DNA of 43,613 nt from contig NZ_CAKJTL010000120.1 of the NCBI RefSeq assembly GCF_917627385.1, positions 1-43,613 on the forward strand. The letters run 5' to 3'. This document shows positions 24,096 to 32,314 of this stretch, piece after piece. Source of the stretch: Protofrankia sp. CiT1. Its GTDB lineage: Bacteria; Actinomycetota; Actinomycetes; Frankiales; Frankiaceae. Position numbers and translations under genes: made by a program. The notes under the pieces are model-generated. The model was given only the letters and a program-made list of their open reading frames with translations. It was not told the DNA's origin and did no database searches. Numbering within the stretch: the first letter of the stretch is position 1; the number at the start of each line of letters is the position of its first letter.

Positions 24096-25679
24096 ATGGC
24101 CGTGCCCATGCGCCGCTGCTGCGGCGGTTGCGGGAACCATCTTGCACCCAACAGCTACGATGGGCTTTGTGCGCTTTGCCAACGACGCCAGGCTAGCTTT
24201 GCCGCATTGACCGAGCCGCCCGAGCTGCCTCTTGAGTTCTGGACGGCCGATCCGATGTTCGAGGCGCTCGCCACACGACACATGGGAAAAGTCATTCGTA
24301 CCTACCGTAGTTGTCTCGGGGGCGGCACGAGTGGATCGGGCGCTATTGCGCAGGAGACGGTAGCGCACTGGCTGGGGGTGACTCAGGCCCTTCTTAGTCG
24401 AGCTGAAAACGGCGACGCACCAACGGATCTACGAAAGCTTGCCGAGTGGGCGCAAACCCTAAAGATCCCCGACTTTCTGTTGTGGTTCAAACTGCCGGGA
24501 AGACACCTCCTACCGGGCACGTGGCCGAACGATGGCGATGTCGCACCGCGAGAACGAGGTTGGGGGCCCGCTGCGAGCGGCCAGGACGAGATGCCGCACC
24601 GACAGTTTGAAGGACTGGCGCCGCGTCTCGAGACGTTGCTTGGCCTCGGCTTCATCGCCGATCAGACGGTCTTCTCGCTCTCCGAGGTCTGGACCCAGCT
24701 CGGGATTGACACCCTCATCGGCCGACAGGTCGAGCCGGAGGGATTTCTTTTGGCACCGTTCTTGCGACGCAGTGGAAACGGCACGGTAACGGCGACGCAC
24801 CCGGCATTTCAGGAGTATTTTGCGTCCCGGCTCCTGCGGACTGCTCATGGCCGTGCAGCCGCGTTTGATGTCCACGAAAGCGAGCCCGTCCTGACAGAAC
24901 AGATCCGGCGACTTCTACAGTACTTCGGTGCCCAGACGCCGGCAGCGCCGCCGCTTGTCCTTCCCGCCGGGATCTATGTCGTCGGCCCGAGTCATCGGCT
25001 GCTGCTACGGAAGGTCGAAAACTCGGTCATTTTCGACGAGTTTCCCGTGACGGTCAGCCGGTACAGGCGCTTCCTTGCCGCGGTCGAGCGGCGGGGCTGC
25101 GCCGCGTGGGATCACCCGGACACGCCTGCCGGCCACAGCCATGAGCCGTGGCACGAGCGGCTACGGAACCGGGAGTACTTCACCGACCCGCAGTACGATG
25201 ATCATCCCGTCACGTGCATCAGCTGGTGGAGCGCCTACGCCTTCGCCTGGTTCGAGGGCAAGCGGCTCCCGACGTCGCTCGAGTGGGAGGCTGCCGCTCG
25301 GGGCGCCGACGGCCGGCTCTTCCCCTGGGGTGACACGCTCGATCTCACTGCCGTGAACTGCGCCGACGCGTGGAGCTCCCGGCCGCTGGTCACCTACCGA
25401 GCCTGGAAAGAGGAGATCGACGGCGGCGGACTGCGCGACAGCGGTCCGACGGCGGTCACGGACCATCCGGCAAACGTCTCGCCGTTCGGCGTGCGCGAGA
25501 TGTCCGGCAACGTGTGGGAGTGGACAGGCAGCGTGTTCGACGCTGTCAACTCCGCGGTCGTTTGCGGTGGCTCCTACGACAGCCCGTACCGTGCCGTCCA
25601 GACCTCCTCGAAGGCGCTCTACGTGCGCCGAGGCTGTAGCAACGCCGTTGGCTTCCGGTGCGTTCGGGATGCTGCGTGA
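24096..25679 (+). CDS. XRE-type regulator fused to STAND-tail and FGE/SUMF1 fold
   Basis: 527 aa from ATG 24096 (cggag eight bases upstream; ATG 24078 is an alternative). Numbering from 24078, residues 14-34 hold a zinc ribbon (C-C-G-G-C...C-A-L-C) and 65-140 an XRE helix-turn-helix ending EWAQTLKIPDFLLWFKLPG, exactly like actinomycete XRE-TPR heads. From about residue 180 (LETLLGLGFIADQTVFS) to the end it is instead a paralogue of the STAND protein's last 350 residues: the post-NACHT tail and the FGE fold. The FGE parts are roughly three-quarters identical by eye, and the last 40 residues nearly so. The NTPase is absent, as are FGE catalytic cysteines. It looks like a DNA-binding protein that shares the STAND sensor, probably a regulator or decoy. 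Confidence 0.88.
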   Translation: MAVPMRRCCGGCGNHLAPNSYDGLCALCQRRQASFAALTEPPELPLEFWTADPMFEALATRHMGKVIRTYRSCLGGGTSGSGAIAQETVAHWLGVTQALLSRAENGDAPTDLRKLAEWAQTLKIPDFLLWFKLPGRHLLPGTWPNDGDVAPRERGWGPAASGQDEMPHRQFEGLAPRLETLLGLGFIADQTVFSLSEVWTQLGIDTLIGRQVEPEGFLLAPFLRRSGNGTVTATHPAFQEYFASRLLRTAHGRAAAFDVHESEPVLTEQIRRLLQYFGAQTPAAPPLVLPAGIYVVGPSHRLLLRKVENSVIFDEFPVTVSRYRRFLAAVERRGCAAWDHPDTPAGHSHEPWHERLRNREYFTDPQYDDHPVTCISWWSAYAFAWFEGKRLPTSLEWEAAARGADGRLFPWGDTLDLTAVNCADAWSSRPLVTYRAWKEEIDGGGLRDSGPTAVTDHPANVSPFGVREMSGNVWEWTGSVFDAVNSAVVCGGSYDSPYRAVQTSSKALYVRRGCSNAVGFRCVRDAA

Positions 25680-25782
25680 GGTGATCGGCTTCGTCCTTCG
25701 AAAACCGCCAGGCGCCAGCGGGGCCACAGTCGACACAAGCGTCCGATCGGTGGGGGAGTCGATCGACAGGAGCTGACCGGCG

Positions 25783-26895
25783 CTACCCGGTCGCGGCGGC
25801 TCGGGCGGCCCGACGTCGAGGAACGGGGGCCTGCCGGGCGGGCTGCCCGGCGCTCGACGGCCGCGGGCTGATCCCGGTCTCTTCGGCGGTGGTATCGCCG
25901 GCATGGCGGCGTCCATTCACTGCGAGGGTCTGCTCGTGCGCTCGAGCGGCGGTGCCGCTGAGTCGGGCGATCTGGCCGGTCAGGGATGCCTGTTCGGCGA
26001 GCAGGCGGTCACGGTCGGCGGCCAGGCGGATCTGCTCGGCGGTGAACGCGTCGGCGTAGGCCTCGGCACGGGTTGCGCGGTCGCGGGCCGCAGACACGGC
26101 GTCCGCCGCTACGTGACGTTCCGAGGCAAGATGTGCGGCATGATCGGCGCGAGCGTCGGCCAGGATCCTGGCATAGTCCCGATGCAGGGCGGTGAGCTGA
26201 GCGGTGTGGTCCGCGCGCACCGCTGCGAGCGCCTTTGCGTGGTCGCGTTCGAGCTGGCTGCGCTGCCCGTCGGTCGCAAGCCGCGCGCGCTCCGCCTGCT
26301 CACGGATCTGCGCGGCGTCGGTCCGGGCCTCCTCGGCGTCCCGTTCCGCTGCCTGCGCGCGGTCGCGGGCTTCGGCTGCGGCGGTGTCGGCTTGGGCTGC
26401 GGCCTCGGCGACAACGGAGGCGTCAGCATCGGCCTGCTCACGGTCCCGGCAGGCCTGGTGGAGTTCGGCTTGAAGGTCGCGGAGTGTGGCGCGCAGCCGG
26501 CGGGCCTCATCTTCGGCGGCTTCGGCCCGACCGACCGCGTCGGCAGTCGCGTCGGTGATCTGCCGGGCGATCGCGGCTTCATCGACCGCGCCTGCCCTGC
26601 GCGCGACGGTGGAAGCGAGCCCGCCGAGGTCGCCGGCGAACACAGCCAGCCGTTCGGCGACCGCGGCCAGCGGCACATCCGTCAGCCCCAGCCGCGCCAA
26701 CACGTTGTCCTCGGCAGGCGCGTCGTGTTGATGATGTCCGTTCGGCTGGCCGGCGCGGCGCCGAGCGTACTGCAGACGGGCTCGGTGCCGCATCCGCTCC
26801 CGCTCGTCCCCACCGGCATACCGACTGCTCTCTCCCGCTGGTTCTCCGCACCCACACGCGCAGTCGACCACCGGCGCTAGCCACTTCTCGTCCAC
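25783..26895 (-). CDS. Long coiled-coil protein, KfrA-like in style
   Basis: 370 aa from GTG 26895 (gaaagga site); the frame allows an ATG five codons earlier. Residues 10-60 hold a small Cys cluster (DCACGCGEPAGES) and a basic segment (RHRARLQYARRR). From about 110 to 300 there is an almost unbroken Ala/Glu/Arg/Asp-rich coiled coil, then a basic disordered tail (PRRRAARAA). Plasmid KfrA and related replication-region proteins share this head-plus-coil layout, and actinomycete elements often carry one. No walker or nuclease motif. Repeats just upstream suggest self-regulation. Confidence 0.75.
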   Translation of the reverse strand: MDEKWLAPVVDCACGCGEPAGESSRYAGGDERERMRHRARLQYARRRAGQPNGHHQHDAPAEDNVLARLGLTDVPLAAVAERLAVFAGDLGGLASTVARRAGAVDEAAIARQITDATADAVGRAEAAEDEARRLRATLRDLQAELHQACRDREQADADASVVAEAAAQADTAAAEARDRAQAAERDAEEARTDAAQIREQAERARLATDGQRSQLERDHAKALAAVRADHTAQLTALHRDYARILADARADHAAHLASERHVAADAVSAARDRATRAEAYADAFTAEQIRLAADRDRLLAEQASLTGQIARLSGTAARAHEQTLAVNGRRHAGDTTAEETGISPRPSSAGQPARQAPVPRRRAARAAATG

Positions 26896-26910
26896 AGGTG
26901 ATCCTTTCAT

Positions 26911-27244
26911 CTATGTCGCTGTCTATGGCGGTCGTCTACGTCTACGTAGACCGGGCGGACGCCTGCTTTGGCCTGATTCGCGCCCGCCGACCGGGCACTC
27001 GTGCCCGCGATCGGCAGGAAGCGGCCCGCGAGCTGGGGCCCGGCCGCCTGCCGCCCACGTGGTGAACCGACACGCCGGCTCCTGAGCGGCTGATCGGTCC
27101 TTGCGCTGCACGCAGGCCGAGCGCCCTGGTTGATAAGGCCCGCCCGGCGGTGATGCCGTTGCGTCCAACGAGGACGGGTCGCCGGGCCGGCGACGGCCGA
27201 TGCCCCTCGGCTGTGGACGCATCGGCCGTTGCGCGGCTCGGGGG
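26911..27244. other. Intergenic region with TAGAC repeats
   Basis: About 330 bases with no convincing gene. Read on the minus strand just before the coiled-coil gene it has gtctac-gtagac-gtagac (26934-26951, including the 12-bp palindrome gtctacgtagac at 26940-26951), then atagac and atagat at short intervals. This looks like an iterated operator. The rest is GC-rich and featureless. Confidence 0.45.
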
Positions 27245-27706
27245 CTACCTGCGTTGTGTCCAGGCGGCGTAGATCGCGTCGGCCGCCGCGATGACTGCCG
27301 CAGGGTCGGCGTGGGCAAGTCCGTAGACGAGGAGCTGGCCGTGACGCTGGTACGGGCCGACGGTGAGGATCTTGTGAAGGGCCTGTTCGTAGGCGCTCGA
27401 GGGCAGGGGGGTTGGGTCGATCGTTGGCACCCAACCCGACGAGTCACCACCACGGGCCGTCGGGCGGACGGGAACGCCGTCGGCACCGGCGGGGGCCGCC
27501 CGGTAGGTGAGGATGACGGTCGCGTCTGCGGGGACTGCCGGCCGATGGTCGAGGTAGACGACGGCCGGGAGGGCGGCAACAACCTCCGTCAGGTCCTCGA
27601 CGTCCGCACCGGGCCGGATCGCCAACTCGTACAAGTCAGCAGCCGGTCTGAGCAGCGAGACCAGGGGAGGGCGCGCGTTCCACTGCCCCGGCCGCTGGTC
27701 GTTCAC
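27245..27706 (-). CDS. Hypothetical 153-aa protein
   Basis: GTG start at 27706, overlapping the stop of a 26-codon ORF (GTGA). The sequence is a plausible globular alpha/beta protein (LVSLLRPAADLYELAIRPGADVEDL, AVVYLDHRPAVPADATVILTYRA, QRHGQLLVYGLAHADPAAVIAAADAIYAAW). No membrane segment or known motif. It lies between the coiled-coil protein and the excisionase-like gene in a plasmid-like maintenance region; the function is unknown. Confidence 0.65.
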   Translation of the reverse strand: MNDQRPGQWNARPPLVSLLRPAADLYELAIRPGADVEDLTEVVAALPAVVYLDHRPAVPADATVILTYRAAPAGADGVPVRPTARGGDSSGWVPTIDPTPLPSSAYEQALHKILTVGPYQRHGQLLVYGLAHADPAAVIAAADAIYAAWTQRR

Positions 27707-27783
27707 GGGGTCACCACTCGGCCGATGCGACGCATGAGGCGTCCCTTGTCGGCGGTCTTCGGGATGATGTCGGGCACGGTCAT
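27703..27783 (-). CDS. 26-codon ORF upstream of the 153-aa gene
   Basis: ATG 27783 with agaaggg just upstream, encoding MTVPDIIPKTADKGRLMRR and a short end, with its TGA overlapping the next GTG. The good ribosome site and exact overlap suggest a translated leader or coupler rather than a functional protein. It is the first ORF of a leftward transcript divergent from the excisionase-like gene. Confidence 0.45.
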   Translation of the reverse strand: MTVPDIIPKTADKGRLMRRIGRVVTP

Positions 27784-27927
27784 GTCCCTTCTCTGGAGGG
27801 ATGAGGCCGAGGCTCCGGCGGGTGTGCCATCACCTGCCGGAGCCGCCTACAGACAAAACTCTACAGCGCATCGCTGGAGGGTTGTGGCCCTTTCGGTGGA
27901 TACCGCGTGGCGCTGTAGGGTCATCCC

Positions 27928-28164
27928 GTGCCGGACGACGACCCGCTGATCGGCTACCGAGAAATGGCCGAACGCGCAGGCGTCAAGCCATCCACCCTCC
28001 GCGGCTACCGCTCCCAAGGCCGCCTCCCGGACCCCGACGACGACACCATCCCCGACCGCCCCCGCTGGCGCCTCTCCACCTTCGAGGCGTGGATGAGATC
28101 CCGCCCCGGGCCAGGAACACGAACCGACCTGCACCGCGAGGACGATGCAGGGAGCGGCTCATGA
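27928..28164 (+). CDS. Excisionase-like helix-turn-helix protein
   Basis: 78 aa from GTG 27928. LIGYREMAERAGVKPSTLRGYRSQGRLPDPDDD...RWRLSTFEAWMRSRPG is the MerR/AlpA-type winged helix of small excisionases and element regulators: a helix-turn-helix, then a wing, then the xxTFEAWM helix. It is divergent from the 26-codon ORF, and its stop overlaps the start of the next, interrupted gene (ATGA). It probably directs excision or regulates the element. Confidence 0.8.
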   Translation: MPDDDPLIGYREMAERAGVKPSTLRGYRSQGRLPDPDDDTIPDRPRWRLSTFEAWMRSRPGPGTRTDLHREDDAGSGS

Positions 28165-28261
28165 CACTCTCGCGGCTGCCAGTAAGGAGGGTCTGGTCGA
28201 CCGGCGGAACCTCCACCATCGTGTCACTCACGGCGCATCTTTACTCTCGGAGAGTTACACC

Positions 28262-28269
28262 GTTATTTC
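28262..28269. repeat. Target-site duplication, left copy
   Basis: gttatttc directly before the left inverted repeat of the ISL3 element; identical to 29908-29915. Eight bases is the usual ISL3 duplication length. Confidence 0.9.
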
Positions 28270-29907
28270 GGCTCTTACAAGATTTTCGTAGCGGGTGGTC
28301 GCGCTGGTCCGTTGAGCAGGATGCGCTGGCGGAGCAGGGCGAAGCCGGCGCGGCCGTAGGTCTGGCGCTTCAGAAGCTTGATCTTGTTGTTGACGCCTTC
28401 GGTGGCGCCGTTACTGTAGGGCAGGTGCAGGCTGGCTGCGACCGCTTGGCGGTCCTTGTTCAGGCCGTGGATGAAGGAGTGCAGGGCGGGCAGGTCGTCG
28501 GCCTGGACCGCATCGTTCCAGCTCTGCAGGTCACCGCCGGGTTCGGTGATCAGGCGGGCGAAGGCGGCGACGTGCCCAGCCAGGGCGGTCATCTCGGGGC
28601 AGACGGCGGTGAGCTTGTCGCGCAGGGCGCGGTGCTCGTCGCTCAGACGGCCGGACTCGGTCATGATCCAGTAGGTGAGGCGGCGCACCGAGGGGTCCGC
28701 CAGCGGCTGCTCGGCGCGGCCCTGGTTCAGGTAGCGGACCAGCAGGTTCGCACTGCCGGTGTAGCCCATCGCGCGGATCTCGGCGAGCAGGGTGGTGGTG
28801 GCCACCGGCCCGGCCGCCCTGCGCTGGCGGAGGTGGTCGCGGAATGGGTCCACCAGGCAGCGCCGGTACTGGGGTGGGCGGATCAGCTGGTCCGGGTCGG
28901 CGACGCGGGCGTAGCGCGTGACGGTGTTCAGCCCGAGGCCGAGACGTCGGGCGGTCTCACACAGCCCCACGCCGCCGTCCAGCAGTTCGTGGACCGCGGC
29001 ATGCCGCGCCAGGGTGCGCTCGTTGCGGGAGCCCACCGCGGTCTCCATCGCAGCTGTGCGCCAGCACCTGGCGTGCGCGGCCACCGTCTTCTCCGCTGCG
29101 GTGCCCAATCCCCGCCACAGGTGCCAACGATCAGTAACCTGCACCGCGCCCGGCAGGGCGTCGGTGACCGCCTGGGCGTAGGAGGCCGATCCATCCCGGC
29201 AGACGATCTCGACCCCGGGATGGGCCCGCAGCCACGCGGCCAGCGTTGCGGCGGTGCGGTCCGGCAACACGTCCACCCGGGCGTGGCTGACCGCGTCGAT
29301 CAGGATCGTGGCGTAGCGGTACCCGCGCCGCAGCGCGAAGTCATCCACACCGAGCACCTTGGGCACCGGCGGCCGCGGCCGGGGCACGGCCATCAGGCCG
29401 TGCAGCAGCGTGGCCCAACTGACCACCTGGTGCAGCGCGAGCAACAGCCGAGCCCCCGCCTTGCCCGCCAGCGCCACCGCCACCGCGTTCACCACCCGCT
29501 GCAGAGCCGGGGTCCGGCGCTGGTAGCGCACCGTGAGCCCGGCTACCTGCTCAGCGAAGGTGCTCTTCGAACAGGCCGGGTTCTGGCAGTACAGGCGCCG
29601 CACCGACAGGTCGATCACCACCGGCCGGCCACCGACCGCCTCATCGGCGACGTGCCGCACATACCGACTGTGCTCCCAGCCAGAAATCCGACCGCGGCCT
29701 GGGCAGGCGACCGCGAGACCCTCGCGGGTCCGCGCCGTGATCCGGATCAGCTCTCCGCCGGCCTCTACTCCCTGGACCTGCACCGCGGCCAGCTGCGGCA
29801 GCAGGACCTCCAACTCGATGTCACACAGCACCAGCCTGACCCCACGCCGACGACTCGTCATCTCGTCGGGGCACTCGATCACCAGCTACGAAAATCTTGT
29901 AAGAGCC
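28270..29907. mobile_element. Intact ISL3-family insertion sequence (1638 bp)
   Basis: Perfect 23-bp terminal inverted repeats: ggctcttacaagattttcg plus tagc at the left (28270-28292) and its exact complement at the right (29885-29907). The 8-bp duplication gttatttc flanks both sides. One intact transposase gene fills it on the minus strand. Intact ends, duplication and gene indicate a recent insertion. It splits the gene at 28161. Confidence 0.95.
28275..29882 (-). CDS. ISL3-family transposase
   Basis: 535 aa. The N-terminal zinc-finger region (a degenerate C-P-G-R at the usual CPxC site, then YCQNPACSKSTFAEQ) precedes a helix-turn-helix (LGLGLNTVTRYARV, in the middle) and the DDE catalytic domain: LGVDDFALRRGYRYATIL (first Asp), VCRDGSASYAQAV (second Asp), DRWHLWRGL, and IHGLNKDRQAV...SNGATEGVNNKIKLLKRQTYGRAGFALLRQRIL with the final Glu in ATEGVN. 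Length and order are those of full ISL3 transposases. The last codons run into the inverted repeat. Confidence 0.95.
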   Translation of the reverse strand: MIECPDEMTSRRRGVRLVLCDIELEVLLPQLAAVQVQGVEAGGELIRITARTREGLAVACPGRGRISGWEHSRYVRHVADEAVGGRPVVIDLSVRRLYCQNPACSKSTFAEQVAGLTVRYQRRTPALQRVVNAVAVALAGKAGARLLLALHQVVSWATLLHGLMAVPRPRPPVPKVLGVDDFALRRGYRYATILIDAVSHARVDVLPDRTAATLAAWLRAHPGVEIVCRDGSASYAQAVTDALPGAVQVTDRWHLWRGLGTAAEKTVAAHARCWRTAAMETAVGSRNERTLARHAAVHELLDGGVGLCETARRLGLGLNTVTRYARVADPDQLIRPPQYRRCLVDPFRDHLRQRRAAGPVATTTLLAEIRAMGYTGSANLLVRYLNQGRAEQPLADPSVRRLTYWIMTESGRLSDEHRALRDKLTAVCPEMTALAGHVAAFARLITEPGGDLQSWNDAVQADDLPALHSFIHGLNKDRQAVAASLHLPYSNGATEGVNNKIKLLKRQTYGRAGFALLRQRILLNGPARPPATKIL

Positions 29908-29915
29908 GTTATTTC
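29908..29915. repeat. Target-site duplication, right copy
   Basis: gttatttc directly after the right inverted repeat, identical to 28262-28269. Confidence 0.9.
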
Positions 29916-30571
29916 TACAGGCCCACGCTCAGGGCAAGCCCTACGAGGGTGCCCCGACCAGTTCGTTCCCAAAGGAGGGCGACATCAACAGCCGTAGCGT
30001 TGATACGGCCCAGGCTGCGCTTATCTGCGTCGATCTGCCTCTGGCGGTGATCTTCGACCCTGACCTCGCGGCACGGCGCGCCGCCGCGCAGCAGTCGCTC
30101 GACGAGGTCCTACGGCTCCGGCCGAGTTCGGGCCGGGCGCGTGCCCTCGACCTTGTGTGCCGACGGGATCATCGGCTCGGGGAAGTGTTTCGCTCACCCG
30201 CTGGGCTCATCTTCCGCAGCCACGGGACCTGGGCGGTCCATGAGGCTCACTACCGCCCGGAAGGAGGCATCGAGCAAGAACGGCTGGTACATCGGTCGAT
30301 GGTGTACGTCGATCTTCTCACCCGGCCCTCCTCGCTCCTCCACTATCGAGACGAGGTACCAGCCAGCTGCCGCTGCGTGAACCTGGTCCATCTGCGGGTC
30401 GAGGAGTTGCTTACGGTCGTCCGCATGGGAAGGCGGCGGATCACCTGTGGCGCACCGGCGTGGCCGACGGATGCGGCGAGATAGACTATAGGGCGTCACT
30501 CACGCTCGCAGGCTCGCTGCCTGTCTGCCGGACCTGGAGCACCGGCCGTCTCCGAGGAGGAGCGGCCCCTC

Positions 30572-30808
30572 ATGCCCGAAGGTCAATCGACTCGTCGCAA
30601 CCGTCCAGTACCCGAACCCTCTCCGGCACCCGACTCGTCGGGCGGGCCGTTGCCGCCGTGGCTCAGCAGTGTCATCGCAGTTCTGCTGACGCTGGCGTGC
30701 CTTTGGGTATTGTTGTCAAAGCAGTACGACAGCTCTACCCAGAACTGGGCTGCCGGGGTCCTCGGTACAATCCTCGGACAAGTGCTGAGATATGGGACAC
30801 GCGGATAA
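30572..30808 (+). CDS. Small single-TM protein
   Basis: 78 aa with gaggaggag upstream of ATG 30572. Residues 1-30 are polar and Pro-rich; one membrane helix (WLSSVIAVLLTLACLWVLLS) follows; the end (NWAAGVLGTILGQVLRYGTRG) may form a second, weaker helix. The gene follows the interrupted gene by about 90 bases and converges on the Shedu-type gene. No family recognised. Confidence 0.6.
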   Translation: MPEGQSTRRNRPVPEPSPAPDSSGGPLPPWLSSVIAVLLTLACLWVLLSKQYDSSTQNWAAGVLGTILGQVLRYGTRG

Positions 30809-30889
30809 GCCGCCGCCACGTTCGACACCAAGTTTTCCAGACCCGGCCATTCTCTCCAAAGCATGGATTCGATCATTATTAGGAGTTCC

Positions 30890-32104
30890 TTAGTCGCCGC
30901 TGGCCTCCTTCACGATGTATTGTGCCCGTTGGTACAGTTCATCGAAGGTAAGAATCTCTATCTCGTGCATCGACCGGCGATAAAGCTCAAAGGTCATCGA
31001 CATCTCCGGGTTGATTTGGCCGCCCACCATCAATTGCCGAAGGCTTCCGATGACGAGGACCTGACGTGGGCGCACCACTGAGTACTCGATGTCGGTCGGC
31101 GTGCCGTCTGGCTTCTGATGCCTACGAATGTTCTCAATGGCGCCACGTACCGCCTTGTAGGCAGTCTTTTGCACCTGCACGACGCCGCCGCTCAGATCCT
31201 TCGATACCTGATAGACGTCCGGGTCGCGATACAGACCGTGCAACAGATCTGTCTTATGGTGCTTGATCTCGCAGAAGAGCAGGCTGCTGATATATCCGCG
31301 GGTCAGCAGCAGGCCGTCGACCCGCTTACCCGCGCCAGCGAAGAAGCTGGCGCCGGAAGAGATCCGCTCCAATTTCTCGCTGTCCGCTGGGTCGCAGGAG
31401 ACAAGATGCAGACCGTATCCAAAGATCCACTGGTTGCGTTCGAAGAAAACCTGCCAGACCTTCTCGGGACCGACGTCACCGAGGGACTGCCGCACCAAGG
31501 CGAAGTGGTCGTCATCCTCCAATAGCTTGCCGAACTCCTTGAGCTGTCCCTTCCTATCTGCCAAAACCTGAATGTCCTGCTCGGTCAAGCTCCCACCCAG
31601 AGCCGTCCGCACCGCTTCTACGACCGTGCCTTTGTTCGCCCCGCGCAGAACCTCGACCAGTTCGGCCTCGCTTCCGGACACCACACGGAAGGTGCCATCG
31701 GGTAGCGCTATACCGGTAAAGCTCTGGAGGAAGCCGATCAGCTTCCAAAATCCTTTCCAGCCTTCCGCAGTATCGACCGTAGCCTTCACTGGTCTTGTGG
31801 CCGCGGTATCCACAATTTCCTGTTCCACCTTCTTCTTGCCCGGCTTACTCTTGTCCCGCTTCCAGAACATCAGCCGCGGGCTGAAACCATCGTCACGCTT
31901 GATGAGCGTAACCCGACACAAGGTCTCCACGCGAGGAAGGTCATCCAGAACGAAGTCGGTGACCAACCGCTCCCGCCCAGTGTCGTAAAAGTAGTAGAAC
32001 CCCGAGTTGCTGCCGCCCGGCCGGATTTCGAGCTTCGAAACATCCTCGGTGAGAACCTTAAAGGACGTGTTACCGATGTCCAGTTTTGACCAATCTATTG
32101 GCAT
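30890..32104 (-). CDS. sduA: Shedu-type defence nuclease (DUF4263)
   Basis: 404 aa. The C-terminal 190 residues match the Shedu/DUF4263 nuclease: FERNQWIFGYGL (about 221-232), then KRVDGLLLTRG with Asp263 and LLFCEIKHHKTDLL with Glu279-x-Lys281, the PD-(D/E)XK metal site, then the QVQKTAYKAVRGAI helix. The N-terminal 200 residues are the variable Shedu sensor part. Known Shedu proteins assemble as oligomers and block phage by DNA cleavage; that role here is by homology. Codon use is less GC-biased than its neighbours, pointing to recent transfer. It stands alone, about 210 bases from the next gene. Confidence 0.85.
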   Translation of the reverse strand: MPIDWSKLDIGNTSFKVLTEDVSKLEIRPGGSNSGFYYFYDTGRERLVTDFVLDDLPRVETLCRVTLIKRDDGFSPRLMFWKRDKSKPGKKKVEQEIVDTAATRPVKATVDTAEGWKGFWKLIGFLQSFTGIALPDGTFRVVSGSEAELVEVLRGANKGTVVEAVRTALGGSLTEQDIQVLADRKGQLKEFGKLLEDDDHFALVRQSLGDVGPEKVWQVFFERNQWIFGYGLHLVSCDPADSEKLERISSGASFFAGAGKRVDGLLLTRGYISSLLFCEIKHHKTDLLHGLYRDPDVYQVSKDLSGGVVQVQKTAYKAVRGAIENIRRHQKPDGTPTDIEYSVVRPRQVLVIGSLRQLMVGGQINPEMSMTFELYRRSMHEIEILTFDELYQRAQYIVKEASGD

Positions 32105-32314
32105 GCTGTCCCCGTATTGCTCCTTAGCAGAGGCAGAATTCCGACGCCGCCCGCTGCTCCCAATTCCACCCTGACCAGTTATGACCTAGTGGTAAATATG
32201 GTAACAGATAACCACAATAGCGCCAGAGTAGCCGAGCAGCGTCTATGCTCGGACGCGCCCCAGCGGTAGGGTCTGGCACGGAGTTGGGGAAGGCGTAGCC
32301 TGCGGCCAGGCCTC

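Larger units (their letters stand above)
28161..30484 (+). pseudogene. Gene interrupted by ISL3 insertion
   Basis: ATG 28161 overlaps the excisionase stop. The frame runs to 28269, where the ISL3 element begins. Joining 28269 to 29916 (removing the element and one copy of the 8-bp duplication) restores an unbroken frame to 30484: 225 codons in all. The second part reads VDLPLAVIFDPDLAARRAA, then GEVFRSPAGLIFRSHGTWAVHEAHYRPEGG and VYVDLLTRPSSLLHYRDEVP. No family recognised. The downstream part could still be made alone: an excellent aaaggagg site precedes an in-frame ATC (29984 region), and a GTG lies at 30047. The N-terminal 40 residues are less protein-like, so the true start may differ. Confidence 0.6.

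Noticed and set aside
19640-25679. Diversity-generating retroelement target with variable C-terminus
   Set aside because: The fold is right, but the C-termini of the two copies are nearly identical, there is no adenine-rich template repeat and no reverse transcriptase in the window.
26204-26880. Rightward frames opposite the coiled-coil gene
   Set aside because: Gly/Ala/Cys-rich shadows caused by the repetitive Ala/Glu/Arg codons of the real gene.
27801-30050. 749-codon rightward frame over the ISL3 element
   Set aside because: It is antisense to the well-supported transposase and crosses both IS ends, so it is a composition artefact.
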